DNA of 64,000 nt from positions 124,001-188,000 of the forward strand of contig NZ_PRDB01000004.1 of NCBI RefSeq assembly GCF_002925905.1, in the 5' to 3' direction. Origin of the DNA: Klebsiella michiganensis. GTDB lineage: Bacteria; Pseudomonadota; Gammaproteobacteria; Enterobacterales; Enterobacteriaceae. Each line of letters starts with the position of its first letter. Positions within the stretch are counted from its first letter, which is position 1. The notes below the pieces were generated by a model. The model made no database searches, was not told the origin of the DNA, and worked only from the letters and a program-made list of their open reading frames with translations. This document shows positions 1 through 8,574 of the stretch, one piece after another. A program made the position numbers and the translations under genes.

Positions 1-2
1 TC

Positions 3-896
3 AATGCGGCCATCGCCATGAACAAGCCGTGGTCAGAGAAGCTGCTTGACGTGAAAGAAGACGTTCAGCGCGGCCTGATGAAACTGCAGCAGATTGAACA
101 AGAGACCGGCCTGACCATCGAGCAGGTAAAAGATATCAACCGTCGTATGTCCATCGGTGAAGCGAAAGCGCGCCGTGCGAAGAAAGAGATGGTTGAAGCG
201 AACCTGCGTCTGGTTATCTCGATCGCCAAGAAATACACCAACCGCGGTCTGCAGTTCCTCGATCTGATCCAGGAAGGCAACATCGGTCTGATGAAGGCGG
301 TTGATAAGTTTGAATACCGCCGCGGCTACAAGTTCTCCACCTACGCAACCTGGTGGATCCGTCAGGCGATCACCCGCTCTATCGCAGACCAGGCGCGCAC
401 CATCCGTATTCCGGTGCATATGATTGAGACTATCAACAAGCTCAACCGTATTTCCCGCCAGATGCTGCAGGAAATGGGCCGCGAGCCGACGCCGGAAGAG
501 CTGGCAGAACGCATGCTGATGCCGGAAGACAAAATTCGTAAGGTGCTGAAAATCGCCAAAGAGCCTATCTCCATGGAAACGCCGATTGGCGACGATGAAG
601 ATTCGCATCTGGGAGATTTTATCGAGGATAACACCCTCGAGCTGCCGCTGGACTCTGCCACCACCGAGAGCCTGCGCGCCGCCACCCACGACGTTCTGGC
701 TGGCCTGACCGCCCGTGAAGCGAAAGTCCTGCGTATGCGCTTTGGTATCGACATGAATACCGATCACACGCTGGAAGAAGTGGGTAAACAGTTTGACGTA
801 ACCCGCGAACGTATTCGTCAGATCGAAGCGAAGGCGCTGCGTAAACTGCGCCATCCGAGCCGTTCTGAAGTGCTGCGTAGCTTCCTCGACGATTAA
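3..896 (+). CDS. rpoD: RNA polymerase sigma-70 factor, 3' part
   Basis: Housekeeping sigma factor that directs core RNA polymerase to -10/-35 promoters. The reading frame is open from the left edge, so the start and the N-terminal half lie outside the window; about 298 C-terminal residues are present. Visible parts are the end of the non-conserved region, region 2 ([18 protein letters not shown], then the [10 protein letters not shown] segment that binds the -10 element), region 3, and region 4 with its helix-turn-helix ([20 protein letters not shown]) for the -35 element. The protein ends in LRSFLDD as in E. coli, and the sequence is nearly identical to the E. coli protein. It anchors the window to the rpsU-dnaG-rpoD region. 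Confidence 0.98.
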   Translation, partial: NAAIAMNKPWSEKLLDVKEDVQRGLMKLQQIEQETGLTIEQVKDINRRMSIGEAKARRAKKEMVEANLRLVISIAKKYTNRGLQFLDLIQEGNIGLMKAVDKFEYRRGYKFSTYATWWIRQAITRSIADQARTIRIPVHMIETINKLNRISRQMLQEMGREPTPEELAERMLMPEDKIRKVLKIAKEPISMETPIGDDEDSHLGDFIEDNTLELPLDSATTESLRAATHDVLAGLTAREAKVLRMRFGIDMNTDHTLEEVGKQFDVTRERIRQIEAKALRKLRHPSRSEVLRSFLDD

Positions 897-914
897 TTAT
901 CGCCGCGTCCCCTG

Positions 915-943
915 AAAAGCCAGTCACATGACTGGCTTTTTTT
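915..943 (+). terminator. rho-independent terminator of rpoD
   Basis: A perfect 12-bp stem (AAAAGCCAGTCA with TGACTGGCTTTT) has a 2-base loop and runs into a T tract, 19 bases after the rpoD stop. The 244 bases from here to the TetR gene are AT-rich and show no other gene. Confidence 0.9.
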
Positions 944-1140
944 ATGTCTAAGCAGAAACCATTTATTTAATAAATATTAAAACCCCAATATAAAACCCAT
1001 CAATATATATCCAGGTCTTATTCTTATTATTTATTTATGTGCCATTAAACCGCTGGACTCATAGTTTTACGATTGTACTATTGGCTGGTTGATGGGGCGT
1101 ATTTACGCCTAAAACCGCAGGCAAATCATAGGGAAATGAA

Positions 1141-1803
1141 ATGAATAGCAAGCGTAAAATTCAGCTAGCTGATTTTAATAGAACGGTTATTTTAACCACC
1201 GCTAATACATTATTTCTAAGCCGTGGAATAGAAAGTACCACCATGGATGAGATCGCACATGAAGCCGGTTTTAGTAAAACCACGCTTTATACCTATTTCG
1301 ACAATAAAAAGGATATTCTGGATCATCTTATCCTGGAGGTAATGGCGCGTTTCTATCAGGAGCTCATACCAATCGCTAATCGGCAAAATTCATTTCGCGA
1401 ATTTTATCGCGAGCTGTGCCATGCGCTGATGGCTCTCCACGAAACAAGCCTTGCCTACTTTTCCGCGATAGCCGGGAAGATCGCCTGTTCTGAAAAAATC
1501 ACTAAAAACAATAAGGCGTTGAAAAATATCGCTATGACTGGAGAACAGATCCACCAGATTATCGCAAAGCGAATCACAGACGCCGCCGAAAAAAAAGAGA
1601 TTGGATTAAATGCTCCCGTCGCGGACGTCATGATGCTGTTCTGGCTCTGCCTGACCGGGCTAGTGGAAAAGTCCTCATACAGAGAAGAATGTCTTTTACG
1701 TCACCTTGAGAAAGACCGTAAAACCTTTCTCGACTTCGCTTTTGACGCCCTCTTATTCATGATAGAAAAAGGGAATATTAGCGATTGCGAAAAAGCTGAC
1801 TAA
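1141..1803 (+). CDS. TetR/AcrR-family transcriptional regulator
   Basis: Predicted one-component repressor of 220 residues. Residues 15-60 carry the TetR DNA-binding domain (TMDEIAHEAGFSKTTLYTYFDNKKDIL, cited here as the helix-turn-helix and the YxYFxxKxxI signature). The helical C-terminal half, for ligand binding and dimerisation, has no recognisable ligand signature. The start ATG follows an AGGGAA ribosome site at the right distance. The gene is more AT-rich than rpoD and mug, and no such gene sits between rpoD and mug in E. coli, which suggests acquisition. No transporter or enzyme lies beside it, so its target may be its own promoter or distant genes. The family is clear; the function is unknown. 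Confidence 0.85.
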   Translation: MNSKRKIQLADFNRTVILTTANTLFLSRGIESTTMDEIAHEAGFSKTTLYTYFDNKKDILDHLILEVMARFYQELIPIANRQNSFREFYRELCHALMALHETSLAYFSAIAGKIACSEKITKNNKALKNIAMTGEQIHQIIAKRITDAAEKKEIGLNAPVADVMMLFWLCLTGLVEKSSYREECLLRHLEKDRKTFLDFAFDALLFMIEKGNISDCEKAD

Positions 1804-1872
1804 AGCCTCAGGCTTAAGCCAGCCGCCGACGACCGGGCTGAAAGCCGTAACCCTTTTGTCGTCGGAAATGCA

Positions 1873-2379
1873 TTAAAGCCCTCGCGTGGCCAGCGCCTCG
1901 TCAAGCTCCCGGTAGGCCTCCACCAGTTTATCCAGCGTCGCCCGGTTGAGGCCGCTGGGATTCGGCAGCACCCAAACTTCCGTCGCCCCAATGGTCACCT
2001 GCTGCTTGCCCCATTTTACGCCGCGCACCTGAAACGCTTTCTCGAAGGCCTGTTTACCCAGGATCGCCAGCGCGCGCGGCTGATACTCTTCCATTTTTCT
2101 GACCAGTTCACGGCCGCCATCGCGGAGCTCCAGCAGCTCAACCTCGCTGGCCTGCACCGTCGGGCGTTCGACTAGCATCGTAATCCCGCAGCGAGTATCC
2201 AGCAGCTGGAGTTCCTCCTCGGGTTTCAGAAGACGGTCGGTAAAGCCGGCCTGGTGAATCACTTTCCAGAAGCGATTGCCCGGATGGGCGAAATGAAAAC
2301 CGGTATGGGCGGAAGACTTCCCCGGATTGATACCGCAAAAGACCACCCGCAGGTCCGGCGCCAGAATATCGTTAATCAT
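1873..2379 (-). CDS. mug: G/U mismatch-specific DNA glycosylase Mug
   Basis: Removes uracil from G:U mismatches and ethenocytosine from double-stranded DNA as the first step of base excision repair. The 168-residue length equals the family norm. The family motif GINPG lies at residues 16-20, within a stretch running on to [17 protein letters not shown], and the second active-site loop NPSGLNR lies near residue 140. The Asn of GINPG positions the attacking water. The start is supported by a GGGGAAA ribosome site. It is transcribed toward the TetR gene and away from tRNA ileX, as in E. coli apart from the inserted regulator. Confidence 0.96.
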   Translation of the reverse strand: MINDILAPDLRVVFCGINPGKSSAHTGFHFAHPGNRFWKVIHQAGFTDRLLKPEEELQLLDTRCGITMLVERPTVQASEVELLELRDGGRELVRKMEEYQPRALAILGKQAFEKAFQVRGVKWGKQQVTIGATEVWVLPNPSGLNRATLDKLVEAYRELDEALATRGL

Positions 2380-2487
2380 GTTTTCCCCAGCTCAATGCCT
2401 AAAAGGTAATTATAAAGGATTGAAAATGCGTTGTTTATAAAAACAGCAGGCGTGATTTTTAGGCTGGATTGCGGGGAACAGTTACTT

Positions 2488-2493
2488 TATAAT
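2488..2493 (+). promoter_or_regulatory. -10 element of the ileX promoter
   Basis: A consensus TATAAT lies 10 bases before the mature tRNA 5' end. The short GC-rich stretch after it (CCCTCGCCACGG) is the type of discriminator found in stringently controlled tRNA promoters. No good -35 match is obvious. Confidence 0.6.
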
Positions 2494-2503
2494 CCCTCGC
2501 CAC

Positions 2504-2579
2504 GGCCCCTTAGCTCAGTGGTTAGAGCAGGCGACTCATAATCGCTTGGTCGCTGGTTCAAGTCCAGCAGGGGCCACCA
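2504..2579 (+). tRNA. ileX: tRNA-Ile2 with CAT anticodon (lysidine type)
   Basis: A 76-base cloverleaf with acceptor stem GGCCCCU/AGGGGCC, encoded CCA, T loop GGTTCAAGTCC, and a 7-base anticodon loop with CAT at 2537-2539. The anticodon reads as Met, but the body and location (between mug and yqjH) match E. coli ileX. In that tRNA, TilS converts C34 to lysidine so that it reads AUA as isoleucine. Automatic tools often mislabel it tRNA-Met. Confidence 0.93.
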
Positions 2580-2587
2580 GATACAGC

Positions 2588-2617
2588 AAGGGCTGACGAA
2601 AAATCGTCGGCCCTTTT
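2588..2617 (+). terminator. terminator of ileX
   Basis: A 10-bp stem (GGGCTGACGA with TCGTCGGCCC, one G:U pair) with an A-rich loop is followed by TTTT, 8 bases after the tRNA CCA end. Confidence 0.85.
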
Positions 2618-2674
2618 GCATTGTGCGGCCCCCTCGGGGCGCCGCAGCTTAACGTGAGGTTCGCGACAGGCGGC

Positions 2675-2974
2675 TTACACCAGCGCCTGCAGCTGTTCGC
2701 GCATATAGACGGTGAAGAATTCCGGGTTTTTAATGACGATCCGGTTACCGGAGGCAATTTTTTCCGCCCAGCCGGCCACTTTTTCCGTGAACCCGGCATC
2801 CCATCCCTCCTTTTCACCCCGGGCCATGACGTCGGCAGGATTTGCCGGTACGCCTAGTTCATGCAAATACTTCAAAATTCCCTTAGCGGTACTTTCATCC
2901 ATAGTATTCGGCACCGACAACGATGTGTTCATACCACCAATAAAATCCAGGGCTTTATCGATTGCTGTTGGCAT
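2675..2974 (-). CDS. small helical protein of unknown function (YoaC/DUF1889-like)
   Basis: A 99-residue acidic soluble protein with no signal peptide or membrane segment. The ATG at 2974 is preferred over an upstream GTG at 2998 because AAGGATAAG lies at ribosome-site distance before it. The sequence (MPTAIDKALDFIGGMN at the start, ILKYLHELGVPANPADV in the middle, MREQLQALV at the end) resembles, from memory, the enterobacterial DUF1889 family typified by YoaC; this was not checked. It lies at the edge of the dihydroxyacetone block, with dhaR ending 164 bases upstream on the same strand. Nothing visible ties it to that pathway. Confidence 0.7.
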   Translation of the reverse strand: MPTAIDKALDFIGGMNTSLSVPNTMDESTAKGILKYLHELGVPANPADVMARGEKEGWDAGFTEKVAGWAEKIASGNRIVIKNPEFFTVYMREQLQALV

Positions 2975-3137
2975 ACTCTTATCCTTAAAATTAACCACGT
3001 AATGAACATGATGACACTATGGACCCATCTTCGGCGGGATATCAAAGAGATCGTTGCCTTTCTTTGATTCAGACCGCAGCTAAACGCTTGCGTGGTGCTT
3101 TTCTGCTCGACTATTCCGTACTACTCCCCACAGGAAA

Positions 3138-5051
3138 CTACTCCATACGTCCGCGCTTAAACTGGCCGGCATCGATATCGTACTGTTTCATTTTTCGCCA
3201 CAGCGTGGTGCGGCCAATATTCAGCAGCTGCGCCATCTCCTGCACACGCCCGCTGGTCACGCGGGCGGCATGGATAATCGCTTCTTTCTCAATGGCGCTA
3301 AAGGTCAGGCTGGCGGGCAGCAGCGAGGAGCCCGCGTCGGCGCCGGGCCGCTCGGCAAACAGATATTCCGGCAAATTACTCAGCCGGATATGGCCGTTAT
3401 CGCTGCTAATGGCGATATTTTCAATCACGCTGTTCAGCTCAAAATCGTTGCCCGGCCAGGAGTAGGCCACCAGCTGCGCCAGCGCATCTTCATCCATTTT
3501 CAGTCGCGAGGAAAAGCGCTTTTCCAGGCTCTTAAGGCGATTGTGCACCAGCGAAGGAATACTGTTACGCCGCGCGCGCAGCGGTGGGATAACGATTTCA
3601 AAGGAGTGCAGCGCGTAGTAAAGCTGGCGGCTAAAGCGGTTTTGCTCCACCAGATTGGCCAGATCGACGGTGGTGGTGGCGATCACTTTAACGTCTACCG
3701 GAATCAAGCGGCGGGCATCCAGACGGGTTAAAACCCCCTGCTTGATCACCTGCAGCAGCGCGGACTGCAGCTCCGGCGCCAGGTATTCGATTTTTTCCAG
3801 AAACAGCGTCCCGCCGTTGGCCAGCTCAAGACGGCTAAGGCGACCGTTTTCATCGTCCGTCGGCGCGCTGCCCATAAAATCCTGGCCCAGGACGCTGTCG
3901 GCATACAGCTGACAGTTGACCGCGATATACGGCCCGCCGCCCCGCTCGCTCTCATTGTGAATCGCCTGGCTGAGCAGCTCCTTACCCACCCCCTCTTCAC
4001 CGCACAGCAGCACCGGGAAAGCGCCGCGCGCCGCCTGGCGGCCAAAGTGAATCAGCCGCCGGGTTTCCGGGTCGTCCGCCGACATCTGTTCAAAGGTATG
4101 GCTCACTTTGCCAAGCTGGCTGGTCATCAGCTGGCGCATCTGCTCGACCGGATGCAGCAGCAGAATGAAACTGTTGCCCTGCTCTTCAACGATTGGCTTG
4201 AGCGTAATCACGGCGTCGACAAACTGATGCTGGCTTTCGAAGGTGACCTCCACATGGTTCAGCCCGCGCGCGTGCTTAATGGCCCGACGCAGCAGGGCCG
4301 GCAGCGTCACCAGCTCATTAATATTTTTCCCCTGGCTGGCCTGGGCATCAAGATGAAGCAGCGTCGCGGCCTGCACGTTAAGAAACTGCAAAATCCCCTG
4401 CTCGTTCCACGCCATCACCCCGTCATCCATGCTCTCCAGCAGACCGTACATCTGGTTAAGATGGCGATTCGACTCGGCCAGCAGGCTATCAGTGAGCAGC
4501 GAGTTGCCGACTTCCCGGGCGATAGCCAGGGTCAGGGAGAGGTCAGGCGAAGCCTGTTCTTCCGTCAAGCAGCACAGGGAAATGGAACCGAACAGGCGCC
4601 CGTGGTTATCAAACACCGGCGTGGAGCTAAACGACCATCCGTGCAGGGCATGTTTAAAATGCTCCTCGCCCATCGTTTTGACCGGCTGCCCGAGCATGGA
4701 GGCCAGCGAAAGCGCGCAGCTGCCGATAATGCTTTCCGCGCAGTAGCTGCCGTCACGAAATCCCAGCGCCGCCAGCTGGTCGAGGGTCTGCGGATCGCCG
4801 CAGCGGCTAAGAATACAGGCGGACTCATCGAGGATGAACAGCGCGCAGGGGCGGTTATCCATAAACTCCCAGGCATCCTCCAGCGCCGCCTGACCAATCG
4901 TCAACAGCGCGGTCTTGCGCCGACAAATCGATTCAAACGTCAGCCCCTGCGCCTGATGCGGCGTCTGCCAGGTTTCCCGCTGCATAAACTTGCTGCAGCG
5001 ATGCCACGACTGGGTTATCACCAAAGGAAAGCTCTGAGTCTGCGCAGTCAT
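3138..5051 (-). CDS. dhaR: dihydroxyacetone/glycerol operon regulator DhaR
   Basis: Activator of dihydroxyacetone kinase genes. In E. coli, DhaR is switched by binding the DhaL or DhaK subunits. The 637 residues carry an N-terminal GAF-like sensor (about 50-190), a PAS-like region (about 200-310), a degenerate AAA+ module (about 325-540) and a Fis-type helix-turn-helix near 592-626 (VQEMAQLLNIGRTTLWRKM). Walker A survives as GEEGVGKE at 351-358. The GAFTGA loop that contacts sigma-54 is missing (GQDFMGSAPTDD in its place), and Walker B reads LFLEKI instead of LFLDEI. This matches the known sigma-70 dependence of E. coli DhaR. It lies 104 bases downstream of gldA on the same strand. Confidence 0.93.
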   Translation of the reverse strand: MTAQTQSFPLVITQSWHRCSKFMQRETWQTPHQAQGLTFESICRRKTALLTIGQAALEDAWEFMDNRPCALFILDESACILSRCGDPQTLDQLAALGFRDGSYCAESIIGSCALSLASMLGQPVKTMGEEHFKHALHGWSFSSTPVFDNHGRLFGSISLCCLTEEQASPDLSLTLAIAREVGNSLLTDSLLAESNRHLNQMYGLLESMDDGVMAWNEQGILQFLNVQAATLLHLDAQASQGKNINELVTLPALLRRAIKHARGLNHVEVTFESQHQFVDAVITLKPIVEEQGNSFILLLHPVEQMRQLMTSQLGKVSHTFEQMSADDPETRRLIHFGRQAARGAFPVLLCGEEGVGKELLSQAIHNESERGGGPYIAVNCQLYADSVLGQDFMGSAPTDDENGRLSRLELANGGTLFLEKIEYLAPELQSALLQVIKQGVLTRLDARRLIPVDVKVIATTTVDLANLVEQNRFSRQLYYALHSFEIVIPPLRARRNSIPSLVHNRLKSLEKRFSSRLKMDEDALAQLVAYSWPGNDFELNSVIENIAISSDNGHIRLSNLPEYLFAERPGADAGSSLLPASLTFSAIEKEAIIHAARVTSGRVQEMAQLLNIGRTTLWRKMKQYDIDAGQFKRGRME

Positions 5052-5080
5052 ATCCCTATCCGCTGTTTCATAAACGACAA

Positions 5081-5107
5081 CCCCTCCGGCGGTAACCGCC
5101 AGAGGGG
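5081..5107 (-). terminator. hairpin between gldA and dhaR
   Basis: CCCCTC and GAGGGG enclose a second stem GGCGG-TAA-CCGCC. Read in the direction of gldA transcription, the hairpin is followed only by a weak T-containing stretch, so it may attenuate rather than stop transcription into dhaR. Confidence 0.45.
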
Positions 5108-5155
5108 GATAAAACGCCCCTTCTCATTAACGAGGCGGGACAGGACGACGCTAAA

Positions 5156-6253
5156 TTAGCGCGCCAGCCACTGCTGTCCGAGCAGGTCGGCGGTCAGAAT
5201 CGCCGCATGCACGCTCTGCGCGCTGACCGGGAACGGCATGTTATGAATGGTTTCACCTTCCGCGCAGGTCGCTTTGGCGACTGCCTGAATTTTCTCATCG
5301 ATGCCCTCTTTAACGCCCATTTGCGCCAGCGTAACCGGCAGCCCGACGGTATGGCAGAAGTTCAGCACCGTTTCGATCTCTTCCATCGGGCTATTTTGCA
5401 GCACCAGCTGCGCCAGAGTACCAAACGCCACTTTCTCGCCATGGTACAGATGGTGGCACTCTTCGAGGATGGTGAAACCGTTGTGAATGGCGTGCGCGGC
5501 GGCCAGACCGCTACTTTCAAAGCCGATACCGCTGAGGTAGGTATTCGCTTCAACGATGCGTTCCAGCGCATCGGTCACCACGCCGGCCTGGGCGGCGAGG
5601 CGGGCTTTTTCGCCTTCCGCCAGCAGCGTATCATAGCACAGGCGCGCCAGGCTCAGCGCCGCTGCCGTCGACTGGCCGCCGGCCATGCTGGTGGCTCTGG
5701 CATCATAGCAGGCCCTGGCTTCGAACCAGGTTGAAAGCGCATCCCCCATCCCGGCCACCAGCAGGCGCACCGGAGCTTTAGCGATAATCGCCGTATCCAT
5801 CACCACCATGTCCGGGTTTTTCGGGTAGATCAGATACTCTTCAAACTCGCCGGCTTCGGTGTAGATAACCGACAGCGCGCTGGTTGGCGCATCGGTGGAG
5901 GCGATCGTCGGGATCACCACCACCGGTAGCTTCTGGTAGTAGCCAATGGCTTTCGCCGTATCGAGCGTCTTGCCGCCGCCGATGCCCACCACGCCGCGGC
6001 AGCCGTGCTGTTTCAGAATGGCGATCAGGCGATTGATCTCAACGTGGCTGCATTCGCCGTTGAAGCGCTCCGCATGGCAGCTGATGTTGTGGCTGTGCAA
6101 ACCTTCCAGCACTTTCTCTCCCGCTAGCTTCATCACGAAGTCATCGGCAATCACGAAAAAGCTGTCCGCCAGGTTTTTGGCGTATTGCCCAAACAGCGTG
6201 GATGCATCTGGTCCCTGGAGATATTTGGCTGGAGATTGAATAACTTTTAGCAT
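5156..6253 (-). CDS. gldA: glycerol dehydrogenase (NAD+)
   Basis: Iron-containing alcohol dehydrogenase superfamily enzyme that interconverts glycerol and dihydroxyacetone with NAD; in Klebsiella it is called DhaD. The 365-residue start at 6253 is chosen because GAGGGTGAACGGA gives a good ribosome site; the longer frame starts with TTG inside that site. The NAD-binding loop GIGGGKTLDTAKA lies near residue 92. Zn ligands of the family are present as Asp in GMGDALSTWFEA and His in AAAHAIHNGF and HLYHGEKVAFG. The protein closely resembles K. pneumoniae DhaD from memory. It is divergent from dhaKLM, whose kinases would consume its product. Confidence 0.96.
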   Translation of the reverse strand: MLKVIQSPAKYLQGPDASTLFGQYAKNLADSFFVIADDFVMKLAGEKVLEGLHSHNISCHAERFNGECSHVEINRLIAILKQHGCRGVVGIGGGKTLDTAKAIGYYQKLPVVVIPTIASTDAPTSALSVIYTEAGEFEEYLIYPKNPDMVVMDTAIIAKAPVRLLVAGMGDALSTWFEARACYDARATSMAGGQSTAAALSLARLCYDTLLAEGEKARLAAQAGVVTDALERIVEANTYLSGIGFESSGLAAAHAIHNGFTILEECHHLYHGEKVAFGTLAQLVLQNSPMEEIETVLNFCHTVGLPVTLAQMGVKEGIDEKIQAVAKATCAEGETIHNMPFPVSAQSVHAAILTADLLGQQWLAR

Positions 6254-6849
6254 TCCGTTCACCCTCAAATAAGTGCATGTTTTGACATGATGAGCCCCGG
6301 TGTTTCTCCGTCCGGCCTTACATCAAAGGCGGGGACGAAAGCGCTACCTGAGCGATGCCATCACTGTAGGGCGAGCCGCGGGCAAAAAAATCTTTCCCCT
6401 TTTTGTCCCGATATGAAACAGGACATAAATTATATTGTTTCATATTGAAACATGAATTCATGTGAAACGATGGGATTGCGATCTCGATCCGCCCCTTTGG
6501 CGCAAAAGAAGGTCACCAGCCGGACGATCGTCGACGTTTTTCACCACCACGGGCGGCAAGAAGGGGCAAAATTATTTCTCTGAGCGGGCTTTCCACGCTG
6601 ATGAAGCGAGGTGAAAGAGGCGCCTTACTTCGCATTTTTCCCTTTCCTTGCGCAAAAATGTTTCATTAAGGAACAACAATTAATAATTACGTTTCGTAAT
6701 GAAACTCATTTTATGGCGATTTTTTTTCCCGCCAACTCAGCCAGAATCAATACATCGCCCGATATCGCATATCGTCAGGCGGTACCCCTACACGATGACC
6801 GCCTCCGTCAGCAGAGAGGCCGCATCGAAACTCCGACGGAGCATAAACA
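6254..6849. promoter_or_regulatory. divergent control region of gldA and dhaK with repeated TGAAACA half-sites
   Basis: This 596-base AT-rich region has no convincing gene; an 80-codon frame at 6611-6853 lacks a ribosome site and overlaps dhaK. It holds a set of related elements: TGAAACA at 6414-6420, the palindrome TGTTTCA-TAT-TGAAACA at 6436-6452, TGTGAAACGA at 6461-6470, TGTTTCATTAAGGAACA at 6659-6675, and GTTTC-GTAAT-GAAAC at 6691-6705. The first cluster lies nearer gldA and the second about 150 bases before dhaK. They are candidate DhaR operators because dhaR is in the same block; this is inference. Confidence 0.6.
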
Positions 6850-7920
6850 ATGAAAAAACTGATTAACCGTGTCGAAGATGTCCTGAGTGAACAACTGGCT
6901 GGCCTGGCAAAAGCCCACCCTGAACTGACGCTGCACCAGGATCCGGTCTACGTCACCCGCGCCGATGCGCCGGTGGCCGGGAAAGTGGCGCTGCTCTCCG
7001 GCGGCGGCAGCGGCCACGAGCCGATGCACTGCGGCTATATTGGCCAGGGCATGCTTTCCGGGGCCTGCCCGGGAGAAATTTTCACCTCCCCGACGCCGGA
7101 TAAAATGTTTGAGTGCGCCATGACCATCGACGGCGGCGAAGGCGTGCTGCTGATTATCAAAAACTACACCGGCGATATTCTTAACTTCGAAACCGCCACC
7201 GAGCTGCTGCACGAAAGCGGCGTCAAGGTTACCACCGTGGTAGTCGATGACGACGTGGCGGTGAAAGACAGCCTCTATACCGCCGGGCGGCGCGGCGTGG
7301 CGAATACCGTGCTGATTGAAAAACTGGTGGGCGCGGCCGCCGAACGCGGCGACTCGCTGGAAGCCTGCGCCGAACTGGGGCGCAAGCTCAACAACCTCGG
7401 CCACTCTATCGGCATCGCGCTCGGCGCCTGCACCGTTCCGGCCGCCGGGCAACCCTCATTCGAACTGCAGGACGATGAGATGGAGTTCGGCGTCGGCATT
7501 CACGGCGAACCGGGCATCGACCGCCGCCGCTTCACCTCTCTCGATCGCACCGTTGACGAAATGTTCGATACCCTGCTGGAAAACGGCGCCTATAGCCGCA
7601 CGCTGCGCCACTGGGACAACGTGAAAGGCGCGTGGCAGGAGGTCACGCAGACCAAGCAGGCGCTGCAAAAAGGCGATCGGGTTATCGCGCTGGTCAACAA
7701 CCTCGGCGCCACGCCGCTGTCCGAACTCTACGGCGTCTATAACCGTCTGACGCAGCGCTGCGAGGAGGCCGGTATCGTTATCGCGCGCAACCTTATCGGC
7801 AGCTACTGTACCTCTCTGGATATGGTGGGCTTTTCCATCACCCTGCTAAAGGCCGATGAAGAGACGCTGGCATTATGGGACGCCCCGGTACACACCCCGG
7901 CGCTGAACTGGGGCAAATAA
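6850..7920 (+). CDS. dhaK: PTS-dependent dihydroxyacetone kinase, substrate-binding subunit DhaK
   Basis: Binds dihydroxyacetone as a covalent hemiaminal on a histidine; DhaL-ADP, recharged by DhaM, then phosphorylates it to dihydroxyacetone phosphate. The 356-residue length matches E. coli DhaK. The GGGSGHEP loop (near 51-58) and GIHGEPG with His218 are present. A GGAG ribosome site precedes the ATG. It is first of the dhaKLM operon, with dhaL starting 11 bases after its stop. The product enters glycolysis at triose phosphate isomerase. Confidence 0.97.
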   Translation: MKKLINRVEDVLSEQLAGLAKAHPELTLHQDPVYVTRADAPVAGKVALLSGGGSGHEPMHCGYIGQGMLSGACPGEIFTSPTPDKMFECAMTIDGGEGVLLIIKNYTGDILNFETATELLHESGVKVTTVVVDDDVAVKDSLYTAGRRGVANTVLIEKLVGAAAERGDSLEACAELGRKLNNLGHSIGIALGACTVPAAGQPSFELQDDEMEFGVGIHGEPGIDRRRFTSLDRTVDEMFDTLLENGAYSRTLRHWDNVKGAWQEVTQTKQALQKGDRVIALVNNLGATPLSELYGVYNRLTQRCEEAGIVIARNLIGSYCTSLDMVGFSITLLKADEETLALWDAPVHTPALNWGK

Positions 7921-7931
7921 GGAGCAACGAC

Positions 7932-8564
7932 ATGTCATTAAGCAGAACGCAAATCGTAGACTGGCTCTATCGCTGCGGCGATATTTTCACCAAAGAGAGC
8001 GATTTTTTGACCGGTCTGGACCGGGAAATCGGCGATGCCGACCACGGCCTGAATATGCATCGCGGTTTTAGCAAGGTGGTGGAAAAGCTGCCGTCGATTG
8101 CCGATAAAGACATTGGTTTTATTCTTAAAAATACCGGTATGACGCTGCTCTCCAACGTCGGCGGGGCCAGCGGCCCTCTGTTCGGCACCTTCTTTATCCG
8201 CGCCGCTCAGGTGACCCAGGCCCACCAGAGCCTGACCCTGGAGGAGCTCTATCAGACCTTTCGCGAAGGCGCGGAAGGGGTGGTGAATCGCGGCAAAGCC
8301 GAGCCGGGCGATAAAACCATGTGCGACGTCTGGCTGCCGGTGGTGGAATCGTTGCGCCAGTCCAGCGAACAGCACCTGTCGATACCAGGCGCCCTTGATG
8401 CTGCCTGCGAACAGGCGCAAGCCGCCGTCCACGCCACGATCGCCATGCAGGCTCGCAAAGGGCGGGCCAGCTACCTGGGCGAACGCAGCATCGGGCACCA
8501 GGATCCGGGCGCGACCTCGGTGATGTTGATGGTTCAGATGCTGGCCGCAGCGGCCAAAGAGTAA
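7932..8564 (+). CDS. dhaL: PTS-dependent dihydroxyacetone kinase, ADP-binding subunit DhaL
   Basis: Holds a permanently bound ADP that DhaM-phosphate recharges to ATP, then transfers phosphate to DhaK-bound dihydroxyacetone. The ATG at 7932 gives 210 residues, the family length, and has GGAGCAACGAC in front; a longer frame overlapping dhaK is rejected. Mg-ADP aspartates sit in DREIGDADHG (residues 30-39), followed by GDKTMCDVW and GHQDPGATS near the C terminus. In E. coli DhaL-ADP also activates DhaR, so it couples sugar flux to operon control. Confidence 0.97.
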   Translation: MSLSRTQIVDWLYRCGDIFTKESDFLTGLDREIGDADHGLNMHRGFSKVVEKLPSIADKDIGFILKNTGMTLLSNVGGASGPLFGTFFIRAAQVTQAHQSLTLEELYQTFREGAEGVVNRGKAEPGDKTMCDVWLPVVESLRQSSEQHLSIPGALDAACEQAQAAVHATIAMQARKGRASYLGERSIGHQDPGATSVMLMVQMLAAAAKE

Positions 8565-8574
8565 GGAAAACGCG

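Noticed and set aside
33-854. 273-codon open frame opposite rpoD
   Set aside because: It is a shadow of the strongly conserved rpoD frame, with no ribosome site and no family resemblance.
2504-2579. Calling the tRNA a methionine tRNA from its CAT anticodon
   Set aside because: Body sequence and synteny match ileX, the lysidine-modified isoleucine tRNA.
3957-5159. 400-codon frame opposite dhaR
   Set aside because: Antisense shadow of dhaR; its composition follows the third-codon pattern of the real gene.
6611-6853. 80-codon frame between gldA and dhaK
   Set aside because: It has no ribosome site, covers operator-like repeats, overlaps dhaK and has no known relatives.
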